Source: Candidatus Rokuibacteriota bacterium (GTDB taxonomy: Bacteria; JAUVQV01). From it: a stretch of 16,397 bases of DNA. The DNA is taken from positions 1-16,397 of the forward strand of contig JAUWCW010000015.1 of NCBI GenBank assembly GCA_030609125.1. Direction: 5' to 3'. Of the stretch, positions 1 to 6,429 are shown in pieces (the first letter of the stretch is position 1; the number at the start of each line of letters is the position of its first letter). The position numbers and the translations under genes are program-made. The notes beneath the pieces were generated by a model that saw only the letters and a list, made by a program, of their open reading frames with translations, was not told the origin of the DNA and made no database searches.

Positions 1-599
1 GCGGTTCCCACCGCCTCAACCTCCATGATATTCCGCACCAGAGCCGTTCCCGTGATTGAGGCGGTGAGCCCCAGGCCCGAGAAGACGAGGACCGGGCCGA
101 CGAGGATTATGCTCAGGTAGTCACTGACCCTCCGGGAAAAACTTCGCTGTTTCCTGACATGCCAGATGTCGTTGAAAGCGGCCTCTATCTTCTGCACCAG
201 CGATATGACGGTGTAGAGGAGAAGGGCCAGTCCGAGCGACCCGAGAACTCCCACGTTGAGGTTCTCCACGAAGCCGATGATCTTCACCGTCAGCTCTTCG
301 CCCTTGGGACCGAGGGGAGCCAGATAATTGGCGAGCGCCGGCTCGATCTGGTTGTGAACCCCGAATCCCTTCAGGACAGAGAAACTCACGGCGAGCAGGG
401 GGACCAGCGAGAGGAGGGTGGTGTAGACGAGGCTCATGGCCCGCAGGCTGATGAGGCCCTCGGAGAAATCCTTGACGCTCACGGTCACTAGGCGCAGAAG
501 TTTGACCAGAAAGGCCTTCGGCCCCGAAAGGGTCTCGAGGGGGACCTTCCAGAGTCCTTCCAGCAGGAAGGATCTTGCTTTCCTCAGATATTCGATCAT
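1..599 (-). CDS. YihY/BrkB family inner-membrane protein, 3' end outside the window
   Basis: The visible part is the N-terminal 199 residues, starting MIEYLRKARSFLLEG. A cytoplasmic N-terminal helix leads into SLRAMSLVYTTLLSLVPLLA, which matches the first membrane helix of the YihY/BrkB family (once misnamed RNase BN). A second hydrophobic segment follows around VGVLGSLGLALLLYTVISLV, then the family-like QKIEAAFNDIWHVRKQRSFSRRVSDYL and a third helix, IILVGPVLVFSGLGLTASI. The family consists of polytopic inner-membrane proteins of about 280-450 residues; no enzymatic activity is established. The ATG at 599 directly abuts a GGGAG with almost no spacer, and an in-frame stop lies a few codons upstream, so a slightly later start is possible. 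The gene is divergent from the zinc-ribbon gene at 789. The family call is confident; the function is unknown. Confidence 0.88.
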   Translation of the reverse strand, partial: MIEYLRKARSFLLEGLWKVPLETLSGPKAFLVKLLRLVTVSVKDFSEGLISLRAMSLVYTTLLSLVPLLAVSFSVLKGFGVHNQIEPALANYLAPLGPKGEELTVKIIGFVENLNVGVLGSLGLALLLYTVISLVQKIEAAFNDIWHVRKQRSFSRRVSDYLSIILVGPVLVFSGLGLTASITGTALVRNIMEVEAVGT

Positions 600-672
600 C
601 TCCCGCGGTTCACCAGGTCACGCTTCACGTGCGTCCGTGGGGCATACCCGGAAACCGGGACGCCGCCCCTCT

Positions 673-702
673 ATAGTAGGTCACCGTTCGCCCGGATGGC
701 AA
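673..702 (-). promoter_or_regulatory. Candidate sigma70 promoter for the YihY gene
   Basis: On the minus strand, TTGCCA (702-697) is followed after 18 bases by TACTAT (678-673). These are 5/6 and 4/6 matches to the -35 and -10 consensus. The leader to the ATG at 599 would be about 65 bases and contains a small CCCGG-AAA-CCGGG hairpin (647-659). The prediction rests on the sequence pattern only. Confidence 0.4.
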
Positions 703-715
703 GAGCGGAAAGGAT

Positions 716-744
716 TTGACAAAGGCTTTCCGGGGAGGTACATA
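716..744 (+). promoter_or_regulatory. Candidate sigma70 promoter for the zinc-ribbon gene
   Basis: A perfect TTGACA (716-721) is followed after 17 bases by TACATA (739-744), a weak -10. It points toward the gene starting at 789 and lies back-to-back with the candidate YihY promoter, with 13 bases between the two -35 boxes. Confidence 0.45.
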
Positions 745-788
745 GACCGTAAGGAGCCTTCATTCACATTCACCGGAGGAGGGGTTTC

Positions 789-977
789 ATGGCTGCCGGA
801 GAAAACGGCGTCAAGGGTGATGCATCGTGCGCCAACACCTTCATGATGTCGCTCCAGTGCCCTTCCTGTGACTGGATCTGGAGCGACAGCTTCACCTGCC
901 GCGTGGAGAACCTGACTCCCCGGTGCCCGAAGTGCTCCCACGAGCCCGTTCTGGCGCTCAAGGTCTACGGTGTCTGA
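789..977 (+). CDS. Small zinc-ribbon protein (62 aa)
   Basis: The gene encodes 62 residues and has a strong GGAGGAGG ribosome binding site 8-15 bases before the ATG. The protein has two CxxC knuckles, CPSC at about residue 24 and CPKC at about residue 46, about 18 residues apart. An aromatic-rich CDWIWSD segment lies between them. This spacing is typical of a single zinc ribbon of the kind seen in small regulatory or RNA/DNA-contacting proteins. A further Cys in the loop (FTCRVE) is probably not a ligand. No signal peptide is visible, so it is probably cytoplasmic. It converges on the pilT-like gene; the 14-base gap holds a minimal CTTTC-GGA-GAAAG hairpin (979-991). I do not recognise a named family. 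Zinc binding is inferred from the cysteines. Confidence 0.8.
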   Translation: MAAGENGVKGDASCANTFMMSLQCPSCDWIWSDSFTCRVENLTPRCPKCSHEPVLALKVYGV

Positions 978-991
978 CCTTTCGGAGAAAG

Positions 992-2419
992 CTACTCTTC
1001 GGCCATCTCGAGGGGAACGTTGTTCCTCTCGAAGATCCCGACAAGCCCCGCCTTGTCGACGGCCTTGATGTAGGCCTCTTTGGGGTCGACGAGACCCTTC
1101 TTCACCAGTTCCATCAGCGAGTCGTTCAGGGCCCTGTTTCCCAATCCCTTCTGTGTCTGCATAACAGACGGTATCTGGTAGGTTTTTCCCTCGCGGATAA
1201 GATTGGACGTGGCGCTGTTGACGACAAGGATCTCGAAAGCCGCGATGCGCCCTCCCCCCTTCTTCTTGCAGAGGGTCTGGGCGATCACCGCCTTGAGGGT
1301 TTCGGAGAGCATGACCCTGACCTGGGACTGGCGGTCCGCGGGAAACTGGTCGATGATCCTGTCGATCGTCGACGGGGCCGTCGTTGTATGCAGGGTTCCG
1401 AAAACCAGGTGCCCCGTCTCGGCGGTCTCGATGGCGATGCTGATCGTCTCAAGATCCTGCATCTCACCAACGAGGACAATGTCGGGATCCTGGCGCAGCG
1501 CGGACCGCAGGGCCCTTCTGAAACTGGTGGTGTGGTCCCCCACTTCCCGCTGGTTGATGAGGCATTTGTCATTGGGGTGGACGAATTCTATAGGGTCCTC
1601 GATGGTCACGATGTGGTCTTTGCGGTTCTGGTTGATGAATTTCACCAGCGCCGCCAGGGTGGTGGACTTACCGGACCCGGTGGGGCCCGTGACGACAACG
1701 AAACCCTTTGAAAGCCAGCAGAGTTCGGTGATGCTCCTGGGCAGGCCGAGCTGGTCGATGGTCGGAATCTGCGTCGGAATCTGGCGGAAGACGCCACCCA
1801 TGCCGGTCCTGTCCATGAAATAGTTGCAGCGGAAGCGGGCCAGGCCCGGCACCTCGTAGGCAAAGTCCGTGTCGTGGACCTTCTCGAACTCGTCGCGGTT
1901 CCTCTCGGGGCAGATGGGCCAGAGATACCCTTCCATGCTCTCCTTCGTAAGGGGCGGATCATCCATGAGCGTCATTTCACCGCTCAGCCGGAGCCACGGC
2001 TTCTCTCCCATCGTCAGGTGCAGATCGGACGCACCCGCCTGTATCATCTTGCGAAAGAGCCCGTCTATCGACGCCCCGCCTCCCGGTCCCGCCGCCCCGG
2101 CGGTCGCACCGCCTTTTTCGCCAGCGCTCTTCTGCACGGGAGTGATCTTCGCCGATACGTCGCCCGAAACTTTCTCCACGTCGATCCTGAATGTCCTGTA
2201 GAGAAAACTCGCAGGGCCGCCGCCCTCGAGCGCCTGCCGCTCTGCCGGCCCGGCCAGCTCCCTGAGATACGAGAGAACCTGGGCGGCGGTGAGAGGCTGT
2301 TTGTGAACAGGGCTGCTGCCGGCGGCGGTGTGCAGCAGGGGCACCTCCCCCGCTTTCAGCGTCAGCAGGTGAGCCCCCGAGGGAGCCATCGAATCCAGGA
2401 CCTTGTCAAGCGCCGCCAT
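992..2419 (-). CDS. pilT: PilT-family pilus retraction ATPase with an extra N-terminal domain
   Basis: This 475-residue protein is a type IV pilus twitching ATPase, a cytoplasmic hexameric motor that powers pilus retraction. Residues 117-475 form a complete PilT: N-terminal domain with GASDLHLTMGEKPWLRLSG (about 129-147), Walker A GPTGSGKST (245-253), Asp box TIEDPIEF (272-279), Walker B DPDIVLVGEM with E319, His box TGHLVFGTLHT (335-345) and the PilT-type NLIREGKT helix near the C-terminus. Residues 3-95 look like a second, diverged copy of the N-terminal domain (SGAHLLTLKAGEVPLLH, PLTAAQVLSYL, FLYRTFRIDVEKV), joined by an Ala/Gly-rich linker (about 97-117). AGGGAGGA precedes the ATG. The gene lies downstream of the tandem-domain gene, separated by the 187-bp palindrome. 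pilT is a family-level symbol; a specialised paralogue is possible. Confidence 0.93.
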   Translation of the reverse strand: MAALDKVLDSMAPSGAHLLTLKAGEVPLLHTAAGSSPVHKQPLTAAQVLSYLRELAGPAERQALEGGGPASFLYRTFRIDVEKVSGDVSAKITPVQKSAGEKGGATAGAAGPGGGASIDGLFRKMIQAGASDLHLTMGEKPWLRLSGEMTLMDDPPLTKESMEGYLWPICPERNRDEFEKVHDTDFAYEVPGLARFRCNYFMDRTGMGGVFRQIPTQIPTIDQLGLPRSITELCWLSKGFVVVTGPTGSGKSTTLAALVKFINQNRKDHIVTIEDPIEFVHPNDKCLINQREVGDHTTSFRRALRSALRQDPDIVLVGEMQDLETISIAIETAETGHLVFGTLHTTTAPSTIDRIIDQFPADRQSQVRVMLSETLKAVIAQTLCKKKGGGRIAAFEILVVNSATSNLIREGKTYQIPSVMQTQKGLGNRALNDSLMELVKKGLVDPKEAYIKAVDKAGLVGIFERNNVPLEMAEE

Positions 2420-2430
2420 GGGCTTCCTCC

Positions 2431-2617
2431 CTTAGGGCCCGCGCAAGAATAACTTCCCATTTTCGCATCTCATCTTCAGGTCGTCTTCGGCCGATCTTCA
2501 CTCACGAAATCCTCAAAATAGCCCTGCTATTCCTGTGGTTTCGCTCAATCAGATCGACCAAATCCAACCTGAATCTGAGCGCGAATTCTGTGAACTTATT
2601 CTTGCGTGGGCCCTTAC
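2431..2617. repeat. 187-bp imperfect palindrome, possible MITE-like element or long hairpin
   Basis: The whole segment is self-complementary about a centre at 2524. Outer arms: 2431-2456 against 2592-2617 match at 22 of 26 positions, including AGGGCCC and CGCAAGAATAA. Inner arms: 2462-2522 against 2526-2585 align with one gap and share TTCGC, CTCA, TTCAGGT, CGATCT, CGAAA and AATAGC. The centre is AATAGC-CCT-GCTATT (2517-2531). Local GC content is lower than in the flanking genes. One end is 11 bases before the pilT ATG; the other lies inside the 3' end of the upstream gene. No clear target-site duplication and no ORF are visible. RNA from either strand would form a long interrupted hairpin. 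It could be a non-autonomous mobile element or an intercistronic RNA structure. Confidence 0.75.
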
Positions 2618-3091
2618 GGTGAGCGCGGTTATGTGCACGAGGTTGACGAGGAAGAGCCCCGTGCCCGTCTCGAGCTGGACGAAGCCCTCCTGGCGGTTCA
2701 CCACGTCCTGGACACGCTGCTCCCCGGCCGGTCCGACGGCATAGAGGGTCCCTTCCAGGACCTCTCCATCCTCGAAGCTGCAGCGGACTGTGGACCGGGG
2801 GGCTCCCTGGCGAACCTCGTAGTAGTACCACTCGAACCGCTCCGGATCCTCGACTCTCACCCAGCGGATCGCGTTTCTGCGGACCAGAACAATCCCTTCC
2901 CGTTCGTCGAGGAGGGGAAAGAACTTGCGCGGTGTGTTGAAAAGGTCGGAGACCGTCTCCCGGCCGCGGTGTGTCTCCGCGCAGGAGGAGATGAATACCG
3001 TTTTCCACTCCGGCGGCATCGGCGGCATTTTCACCAGCACCAGGGACTTCTCCTTGGGCACCTTGTACAACCCCGGATCGCCATCTGTCAC
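2549..3091 (-). CDS. Hypothetical protein with two tandem copies of a small beta domain, upstream of pilT
   Basis: No function is known. From the GTG at 3091 the protein has about 180 residues. Two stretches appear homologous: TVFISSC...RETVSDLFNTPRKFFPL...GIVLVRRNAIRWVRV and TVRCSFEDGEVLEGTLY...QRVQDVVNRQEGFVQLETGTGLFLVNLVHITALTV. Both have the pattern R-V-x-D-hydrophobic-x-N, F-x-L, then LV-x-x-x-I-x-x-V. This recalls small DUF6812-type domains, though I cite that from memory. The last 22 residues are encoded inside the 187-bp palindrome and look unrelated to the rest. The start is chosen because AAGGGGG precedes this GTG by about 10 bases, and because the longer TTG start at 3151 falls in a candidate -10 box. 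It is probably co-transcribed with pilT. Confidence 0.72.
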   Translation of the reverse strand: MTDGDPGLYKVPKEKSLVLVKMPPMPPEWKTVFISSCAETHRGRETVSDLFNTPRKFFPLLDEREGIVLVRRNAIRWVRVEDPERFEWYYYEVRQGAPRSTVRCSFEDGEVLEGTLYAVGPAGEQRVQDVVNRQEGFVQLETGTGLFLVNLVHITALTVRAHARISSQNSRSDSGWIWSI

Positions 3092-3145
3092 AGCACTGCA
3101 CCCCCTTCCACTGCCGGCATCCTCCGGAACCCGGCGGGCAGGATC

Positions 3146-3174
3146 ATTCAACCCTCAATGATGCGCAGGGTCAA
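3146..3174 (-). promoter_or_regulatory. Candidate sigma70 promoter for the tandem-domain gene and pilT
   Basis: On the minus strand, TTGACC (3174-3169) is followed after exactly 17 bases by TTGAAT (3151-3146). Transcription would start near 3139, giving a leader of about 50 bases to the GTG at 3091. Confidence 0.45.
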
Positions 3175-3204
3175 TAAGAAAGTGGAGCCGCGGGGAGGGA
3201 CCCA

Positions 3205-3233
3205 TTTACAGAAGGAGCCTTTTCGTGAACAAT
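3205..3233 (+). promoter_or_regulatory. Candidate sigma70 promoter for the peptidase and glycosyltransferase genes
   Basis: TTTACA (3205-3210) is followed after 17 bases by AACAAT (3228-3233), 5/6 and 4/6 matches to consensus. The predicted start near 3240 leaves about 35 bases before the GTG at 3275. Confidence 0.42.
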
Positions 3234-3274
3234 CCAGGGGAACATGCCGGGGAAGGACGGTGAAAGGAGCACAG

Positions 3275-4270
3275 GTGCTGTGGGTGGCTGCCGTCGCCGC
3301 TGTCGTTCTGGCGGCGTCTTTCTGGCTCAACACGATGCGTGACATGCCTCTCAAGTCTCACTCCGGCCCCCTGCCGCCTCTCACGGCGGAGGAGAAGAGA
3401 ATCGCCGCGAGACTGCGGGAGCACGTGCAGGTCCTGGCCGGCGACACGGGTGAGCGCAACATGTGGCACTACGAGGCCCTTCTCTCCTCGGCCCGATACA
3501 TCCGCCGGCGGTTCGAGGACGCGGGCCACACGGTGCGGGTGCAGGAATACACGGTGCGGGGAAAGGCGGTCGCCAACCTGGAGATCGAGATTCGGGGACG
3601 ATCCCTGCCCGACGAGCACGTAATCGTCGGCGCCCACTACGACTCGGTTCCCGGCTGCCCCGGCGCGAACGACAACGCCAGCGGCGTGGCGGCCCTTCTC
3701 GAGCTGGCCCGCCTTTTCTCCCGGCACAGTCCCGAAAGAACCGTGCGCCTCGCGGCCTTCGTCAACGAGGAGCCGCCCTTCTTCCAGACCGACGAGATGG
3801 GCAGCCGGGTCTTCGCCCGGGCGGCAAGGCAAAGGGGGGACAACATAATCGCCTTTCTCGCCCTTGAGACAATCGGCTGCTACTCCGACGAGCCGGACAG
3901 CCAGAGCTACCCACCGCCTTTCGGCCTGATGTACCCCGACCGCGGCAATTTCATCGGCTTCGTGGGCAACACCGCCTCCCGGAGCCTCGTACGCCGCTGC
4001 GTGGGCTCCTTTCGCAGTCACACCGCCTTTCCTTCGGAGGGGATCGCGGCGCCGGGAGCGGTGGCCGGTGTCGGATGGTCCGACCACTGGGCCTTCTGGC
4101 AGGAAGGCTACCCGGGAGTCATGGTGACCGACACCGCTCTCTTCCGCTACGCCTACTATCACGACGCGCACGACACGCCGGACAAGATCGACTACGACCG
4201 GACCGCCCGGGTCGTGGCGGGTCTGCACCGGGTCGTGGCGGACCTCGCCGGCGACGGTGAAGACCGATGA
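3275..4270 (+). CDS. M28-family zinc metallopeptidase with an N-terminal membrane anchor
   Basis: This is a predicted di-zinc aminopeptidase-fold hydrolase of 331 residues. An uncleaved signal anchor (LWVAAVAAVVLAASFWL, residues 2-18) should place the catalytic domain outside the cytoplasmic membrane. The M28 signatures appear in order: H121 and D123 in GAHYDSVPG, D133 in GANDNASGVAAL, the catalytic pair E165-E166 in FVNEEPPFF, ALETIGCYSD, and H296 in YYHDAHDTPDKIDY. The start is the GTG at 3275, which has AAGGAG five bases upstream; a GTG at 3260 is possible, and the longer upstream reading frame has no support. Its stop overlaps the glycosyltransferase start (ATGA), implying translational coupling. 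The substrate is unknown; the coupling suggests a role at the cell envelope, which is inference. Confidence 0.88.
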   Translation: MLWVAAVAAVVLAASFWLNTMRDMPLKSHSGPLPPLTAEEKRIAARLREHVQVLAGDTGERNMWHYEALLSSARYIRRRFEDAGHTVRVQEYTVRGKAVANLEIEIRGRSLPDEHVIVGAHYDSVPGCPGANDNASGVAALLELARLFSRHSPERTVRLAAFVNEEPPFFQTDEMGSRVFARAARQRGDNIIAFLALETIGCYSDEPDSQSYPPPFGLMYPDRGNFIGFVGNTASRSLVRRCVGSFRSHTAFPSEGIAAPGAVAGVGWSDHWAFWQEGYPGVMVTDTALFRYAYYHDAHDTPDKIDYDRTARVVAGLHRVVADLAGDGEDR

Positions 4271-5658
4271 AGACGGCCTTCGTCATCCCCTGGTTCCATG
4301 AGAAAATAGGCGGCGGGGCCGAGGCCCAGTGCCGGGATGCCGCCCTTCTGCTGAGCCGCTCCGGCTGCGACGTGACGATACTCACCACCTGCATCAGGGA
4401 CCACATGAGCGACTGGAACGTCAATTACTTCCCCCCCGGCGAAACCAGGGAACTCGGCCTGCGCATCCTGCGCTTTCCGGCGGACCGAACCGACCGCGAC
4501 CGGTTCGACCGCATCAACGCCAGGTACATGGCTATGGGAAGCGGGGAGAAGCACACCCTTCCGGAAAAGGAGGAGGAGGCCTTCTTCCGGAGCATGGCGC
4601 CGAGCTCGGCCCTGCTCGAGTACGTGGAGAAGAACCGGGAATCCTACGATTTCTTCATCTTCATCCCCTACCTCTTCCATTCGTCGGTGTACGGACCAGC
4701 CCTGGCCGGTTCCAGGTCACTTCTCATTCCGTGTCTCCACGACGAAGGCTACGCCTACTCCCGCCCGGTGGCGCGCTCCTTCGCCGCCGCGGGAGGGATC
4801 ATTTTCAACACCCGCTCGGAGCAGTCCCTCGCCTCGGCAATCGTTCCCGTCGCCGGCAAGAGGCAGGCGGTGGTAGGCGACTGCGTCGACATGGGCTCCT
4901 GCGCCGGCGACGGGGACCTCTTCCGGCGGCTCCGCGGCCTTGAAGACCCGTTCATCCTCTGTCTCGGCAGGAGGGACTCCACCAAGCGGACCGACGTGCT
5001 GGTCCGTTACTTCCTCGCCTACAAGAAGCTGCGGCACTCCTACCTCAGGCTGGTCCTTGCCGGCCCCGGAGAGATCGACACCTTCGGCTCGCCGGAGATC
5101 CTGGACGTGGGCTTTCTGGACAGGAAGGAGAAATACGGGGCCCTGGCGGCCTGCGCCTTCCTCTGCAACCCCTCCCTCAACGAGTCCTTCTCCATCGTCC
5201 TCCTCGAAGCCTGGGCCAACCGCCGGCCCGCTCTCGTAGCCTCCGGCTGCCCCCCGACGACCGAACTCTGCCGCCGCTCCGGAGGGGGGCTCTGGTTCGA
5301 TTCCTTCGCCTCCTTCTGTGCCGCCACCGACTATCTCGTCTCCCGTGAGGAGCCGGCCCGTGCCATGGGGGAGAGCGGACACCGCTTCACGGAGGAGAAC
5401 TACAGCACCGAGGTGGTGGCGAAGAGGTACCTTCTGCTCCTCAAGGCCTGGCAGTCGGGCGGTGATCCGGATTTCGCCGCCGGCACAGAGGAGTGCTCCC
5501 GGAAGAGAATCGACAGCGAGGCGATCATGGAAGGGCTTCTTTCCGGGCTCGAGCCGCTGCCGGAGCCCGCGCCCCCGCCGCGGCCCCTCCACCGGGCCCT
5601 GCGAGGGGCGGTGACGGGGGCCCTGAGAAAGCTGCGCCGGGCGGGGCGGAAACCCTGA
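4267..5658 (+). CDS. GT4-type (GT-B fold) glycosyltransferase
   Basis: The 463-residue protein starts with FVIPWFHEKIGGGAEAQCRDAALLL, the N-terminal Gly-rich loop of GT-B retaining glycosyltransferases. The C-terminal domain shows LCLGRRDSTKRTDVLVRYF, the LVLAGPGE strand and the nucleotide-sugar E-x7-E motif in NESFSIVLLEAW, followed by RRPALVASGCPPTTELCRRSGGGLWF. The family transfers a sugar from a nucleotide-sugar donor to glycan or lipid acceptors on the cytoplasmic side. The last 40 residues are Pro/Arg-rich (PEPAPPPRPLHRALRG), a basic tail that may touch the membrane. The ATG overlaps the peptidase stop. No other envelope-polysaccharide genes are nearby, so donor and acceptor cannot be assigned. 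Confidence 0.9.
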   Translation: MKTAFVIPWFHEKIGGGAEAQCRDAALLLSRSGCDVTILTTCIRDHMSDWNVNYFPPGETRELGLRILRFPADRTDRDRFDRINARYMAMGSGEKHTLPEKEEEAFFRSMAPSSALLEYVEKNRESYDFFIFIPYLFHSSVYGPALAGSRSLLIPCLHDEGYAYSRPVARSFAAAGGIIFNTRSEQSLASAIVPVAGKRQAVVGDCVDMGSCAGDGDLFRRLRGLEDPFILCLGRRDSTKRTDVLVRYFLAYKKLRHSYLRLVLAGPGEIDTFGSPEILDVGFLDRKEKYGALAACAFLCNPSLNESFSIVLLEAWANRRPALVASGCPPTTELCRRSGGGLWFDSFASFCAATDYLVSREEPARAMGESGHRFTEENYSTEVVAKRYLLLLKAWQSGGDPDFAAGTEECSRKRIDSEAIMEGLLSGLEPLPEPAPPPRPLHRALRGAVTGALRKLRRAGRKP

Positions 5659-5662
5659 GGCG

Positions 5663-5753
5663 CCGTCCCAAAAACCTTGACCGCTTACCCGGGCGGATCT
5701 ACCATGGGACGGGAGCAGATCGATGGGATTGCGACACCTGCACTTCCGTCCCA
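5663..5753. promoter_or_regulatory. Three CCGTCCCA sites around a promoter, putative operator
   Basis: The same 8-mer occurs as CCGTCCCA at 5663-5670, inverted (TGGGACGG) at 5705-5712 and again as CCGTCCCA at 5746-5753. Start-to-start spacing is 42 and 41 bases, about four helical turns. The last two copies share a ninth base (CCGTCCCAT). The middle copy covers the end of the -10 and the predicted transcription start. The arrangement suggests a cooperative operator, possibly for the small HTH-like protein encoded just downstream. Confidence 0.5.
5677..5705 (+). promoter_or_regulatory. Candidate sigma70 promoter of the small HTH-like gene
   Basis: TTGACC (5677-5682) is followed after 17 bases by TACCAT (5700-5705), 5/6 and 4/6 matches to consensus. 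It lies between the first and second CCGTCCCA sites, a sensible position for repression. The leader to the ATG at 5784 would be about 70 bases. Confidence 0.48.
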
Positions 5754-5783
5754 TCACGCAGCCCAGGAAAGGCCGGTCCCGGC

Positions 5784-6095
5784 ATGAAGATGCCAACGAA
5801 CTGCGGCAAGGCTTTCGAGCTTCTTGTGAAGTACTATGGCACGGACGATCTCGCCGAGCTGAGCCGCCTCTCCAGTATTTCCCGCTCCACCCTCGCCTAC
5901 TGGAGGTCCTGCCCCGATGCCCGCATGCGCAGGAACGGGCGGGCTCACCTCAGCCGCATCTGTTCCGAGAACCTCTCGGACTGCATCGAGGCCCCTTCGC
6001 GGGAGCCGAGCCTCACGCCTCTGCTGGAAATGTTCCAGGAAGTAAGGGACCTTCTCGTCAAGATTGAGCAGGAGTTCATCGATCGCTCCTCCTGA
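5784..6095 (+). CDS. Small putative helix-turn-helix DNA-binding protein
   Basis: The gene encodes 103 residues starting MKMPTNCGKAFELLVKYYG. Residues about 21-41 (DDLAELSRLSSISRSTLAYWR) resemble a phage-repressor-like helix-turn-helix: a small-residue turn (SSISRST) between two helices, and a recognition helix ending AYWR. The C-terminal half (LTPLLEMFQEVRDLLVKIEQEFIDRS) is amphipathic and could be a coiled-coil dimerisation helix. Three evenly spaced 8-bp sites upstream make autoregulation attractive, but that is inference. The ribosome binding site is weak (AGGAAAGG about 12 bases before the ATG), and a second ATG lies two codons in. The gene following, after a 27-base gap, may be co-transcribed. 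No specific family is recognised. Confidence 0.68.
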   Translation: MKMPTNCGKAFELLVKYYGTDDLAELSRLSSISRSTLAYWRSCPDARMRRNGRAHLSRICSENLSDCIEAPSREPSLTPLLEMFQEVRDLLVKIEQEFIDRSS

Positions 6096-6101
6096 CTCTC
6101 A

Positions 6102-6113
6102 ACCTCCGGAGGT
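6102..6113. promoter_or_regulatory. Shine-Dalgarno inside a perfect 12-bp palindrome
   Basis: ACCTCCGGAGGT is a perfect inverted repeat. Its right half, GGAGGT, is the ribosome binding site of the gene starting at 6123 (9-base spacer). The left half is its exact complement, as in an anti-Shine-Dalgarno sequence. With no loop it cannot fold as a tight hairpin; it may be fortuitous or a small operator. Confidence 0.4.
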
Positions 6114-6122
6114 CATTCGAAA

Positions 6123-6362
6123 ATGAGCAGTAAGCAGATCAATTACGAAGGCTACACGATTGCTGCCGAGCCCAGCCGGGTCGAAGATTCGGACCGGTGG
6201 TCGGCGGTCATCACCATAACCCGCGGCTCGGGGGAGAACCAGGAGTCCTGGCTCGTCAGCGCCAGCGACGTCTACGAAAGCAGGGACGACGCCCTTACGC
6301 GCTGCTTTGACTTCGCCAGGGAGCTCATCGACAGGGAGATGAAAGGCTGCAACCTGGACTGA
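6123..6362 (+). CDS. Hypothetical small protein (79 aa)
   Basis: The protein has 79 residues, is acidic overall, and lacks a signal peptide or membrane segment. It opens with an alternating beta-strand pattern (INYEGYTIAAEPSRVEDSDRWSAVITITRG), continues with a strand (ESWLVSASDVYES) and closes with one amphipathic helix (RDDALTRCFDFARELIDREM). Short proteins of the YxGYxI...P form with this beta-beta-beta-alpha layout are widespread and uncharacterised, and I assign no function. GGAGGT with a 9-base spacer supports the ATG. It follows the HTH-like gene on the same strand with a 27-base gap, so the two may form a small operon. Confidence 0.75.
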   Translation: MSSKQINYEGYTIAAEPSRVEDSDRWSAVITITRGSGENQESWLVSASDVYESRDDALTRCFDFARELIDREMKGCNLD

Positions 6363-6429
6363 CCGCCCCCTCCGGGCAGGCATCGGCAGCCTCTTGAGGC
6401 AATGAGGCGAAAGCGCGCCCTGCCCATTC

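Noticed and set aside
2437-2462. Sigma54 promoter before pilT (GG and TTGC elements on the minus strand)
   Set aside because: The GG-GC spacing is 11-12 bases instead of the required 10, and it lies inside the palindromic element.
3092-3151. TTG start at 3151 for the tandem-domain protein
   Set aside because: The codon falls within a candidate -10 box, has no Shine-Dalgarno, and the added residues are unlike the rest.
2606-3274. Long in-frame extension upstream of the M28 peptidase
   Set aside because: It lies antisense to the tandem-domain gene and has no ribosome binding site; the signal anchor and AAGGAG place the start at 3275.
3206-4228. 340-codon open frame antisense to the M28 peptidase
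   Set aside because: All M28 motifs are on the plus strand; the antisense translation is Gly/Val/Arg-rich without recognisable features.
4717-5796. 359-codon open frame antisense to the glycosyltransferase
   Set aside because: Shadow of a confident GT4 gene.
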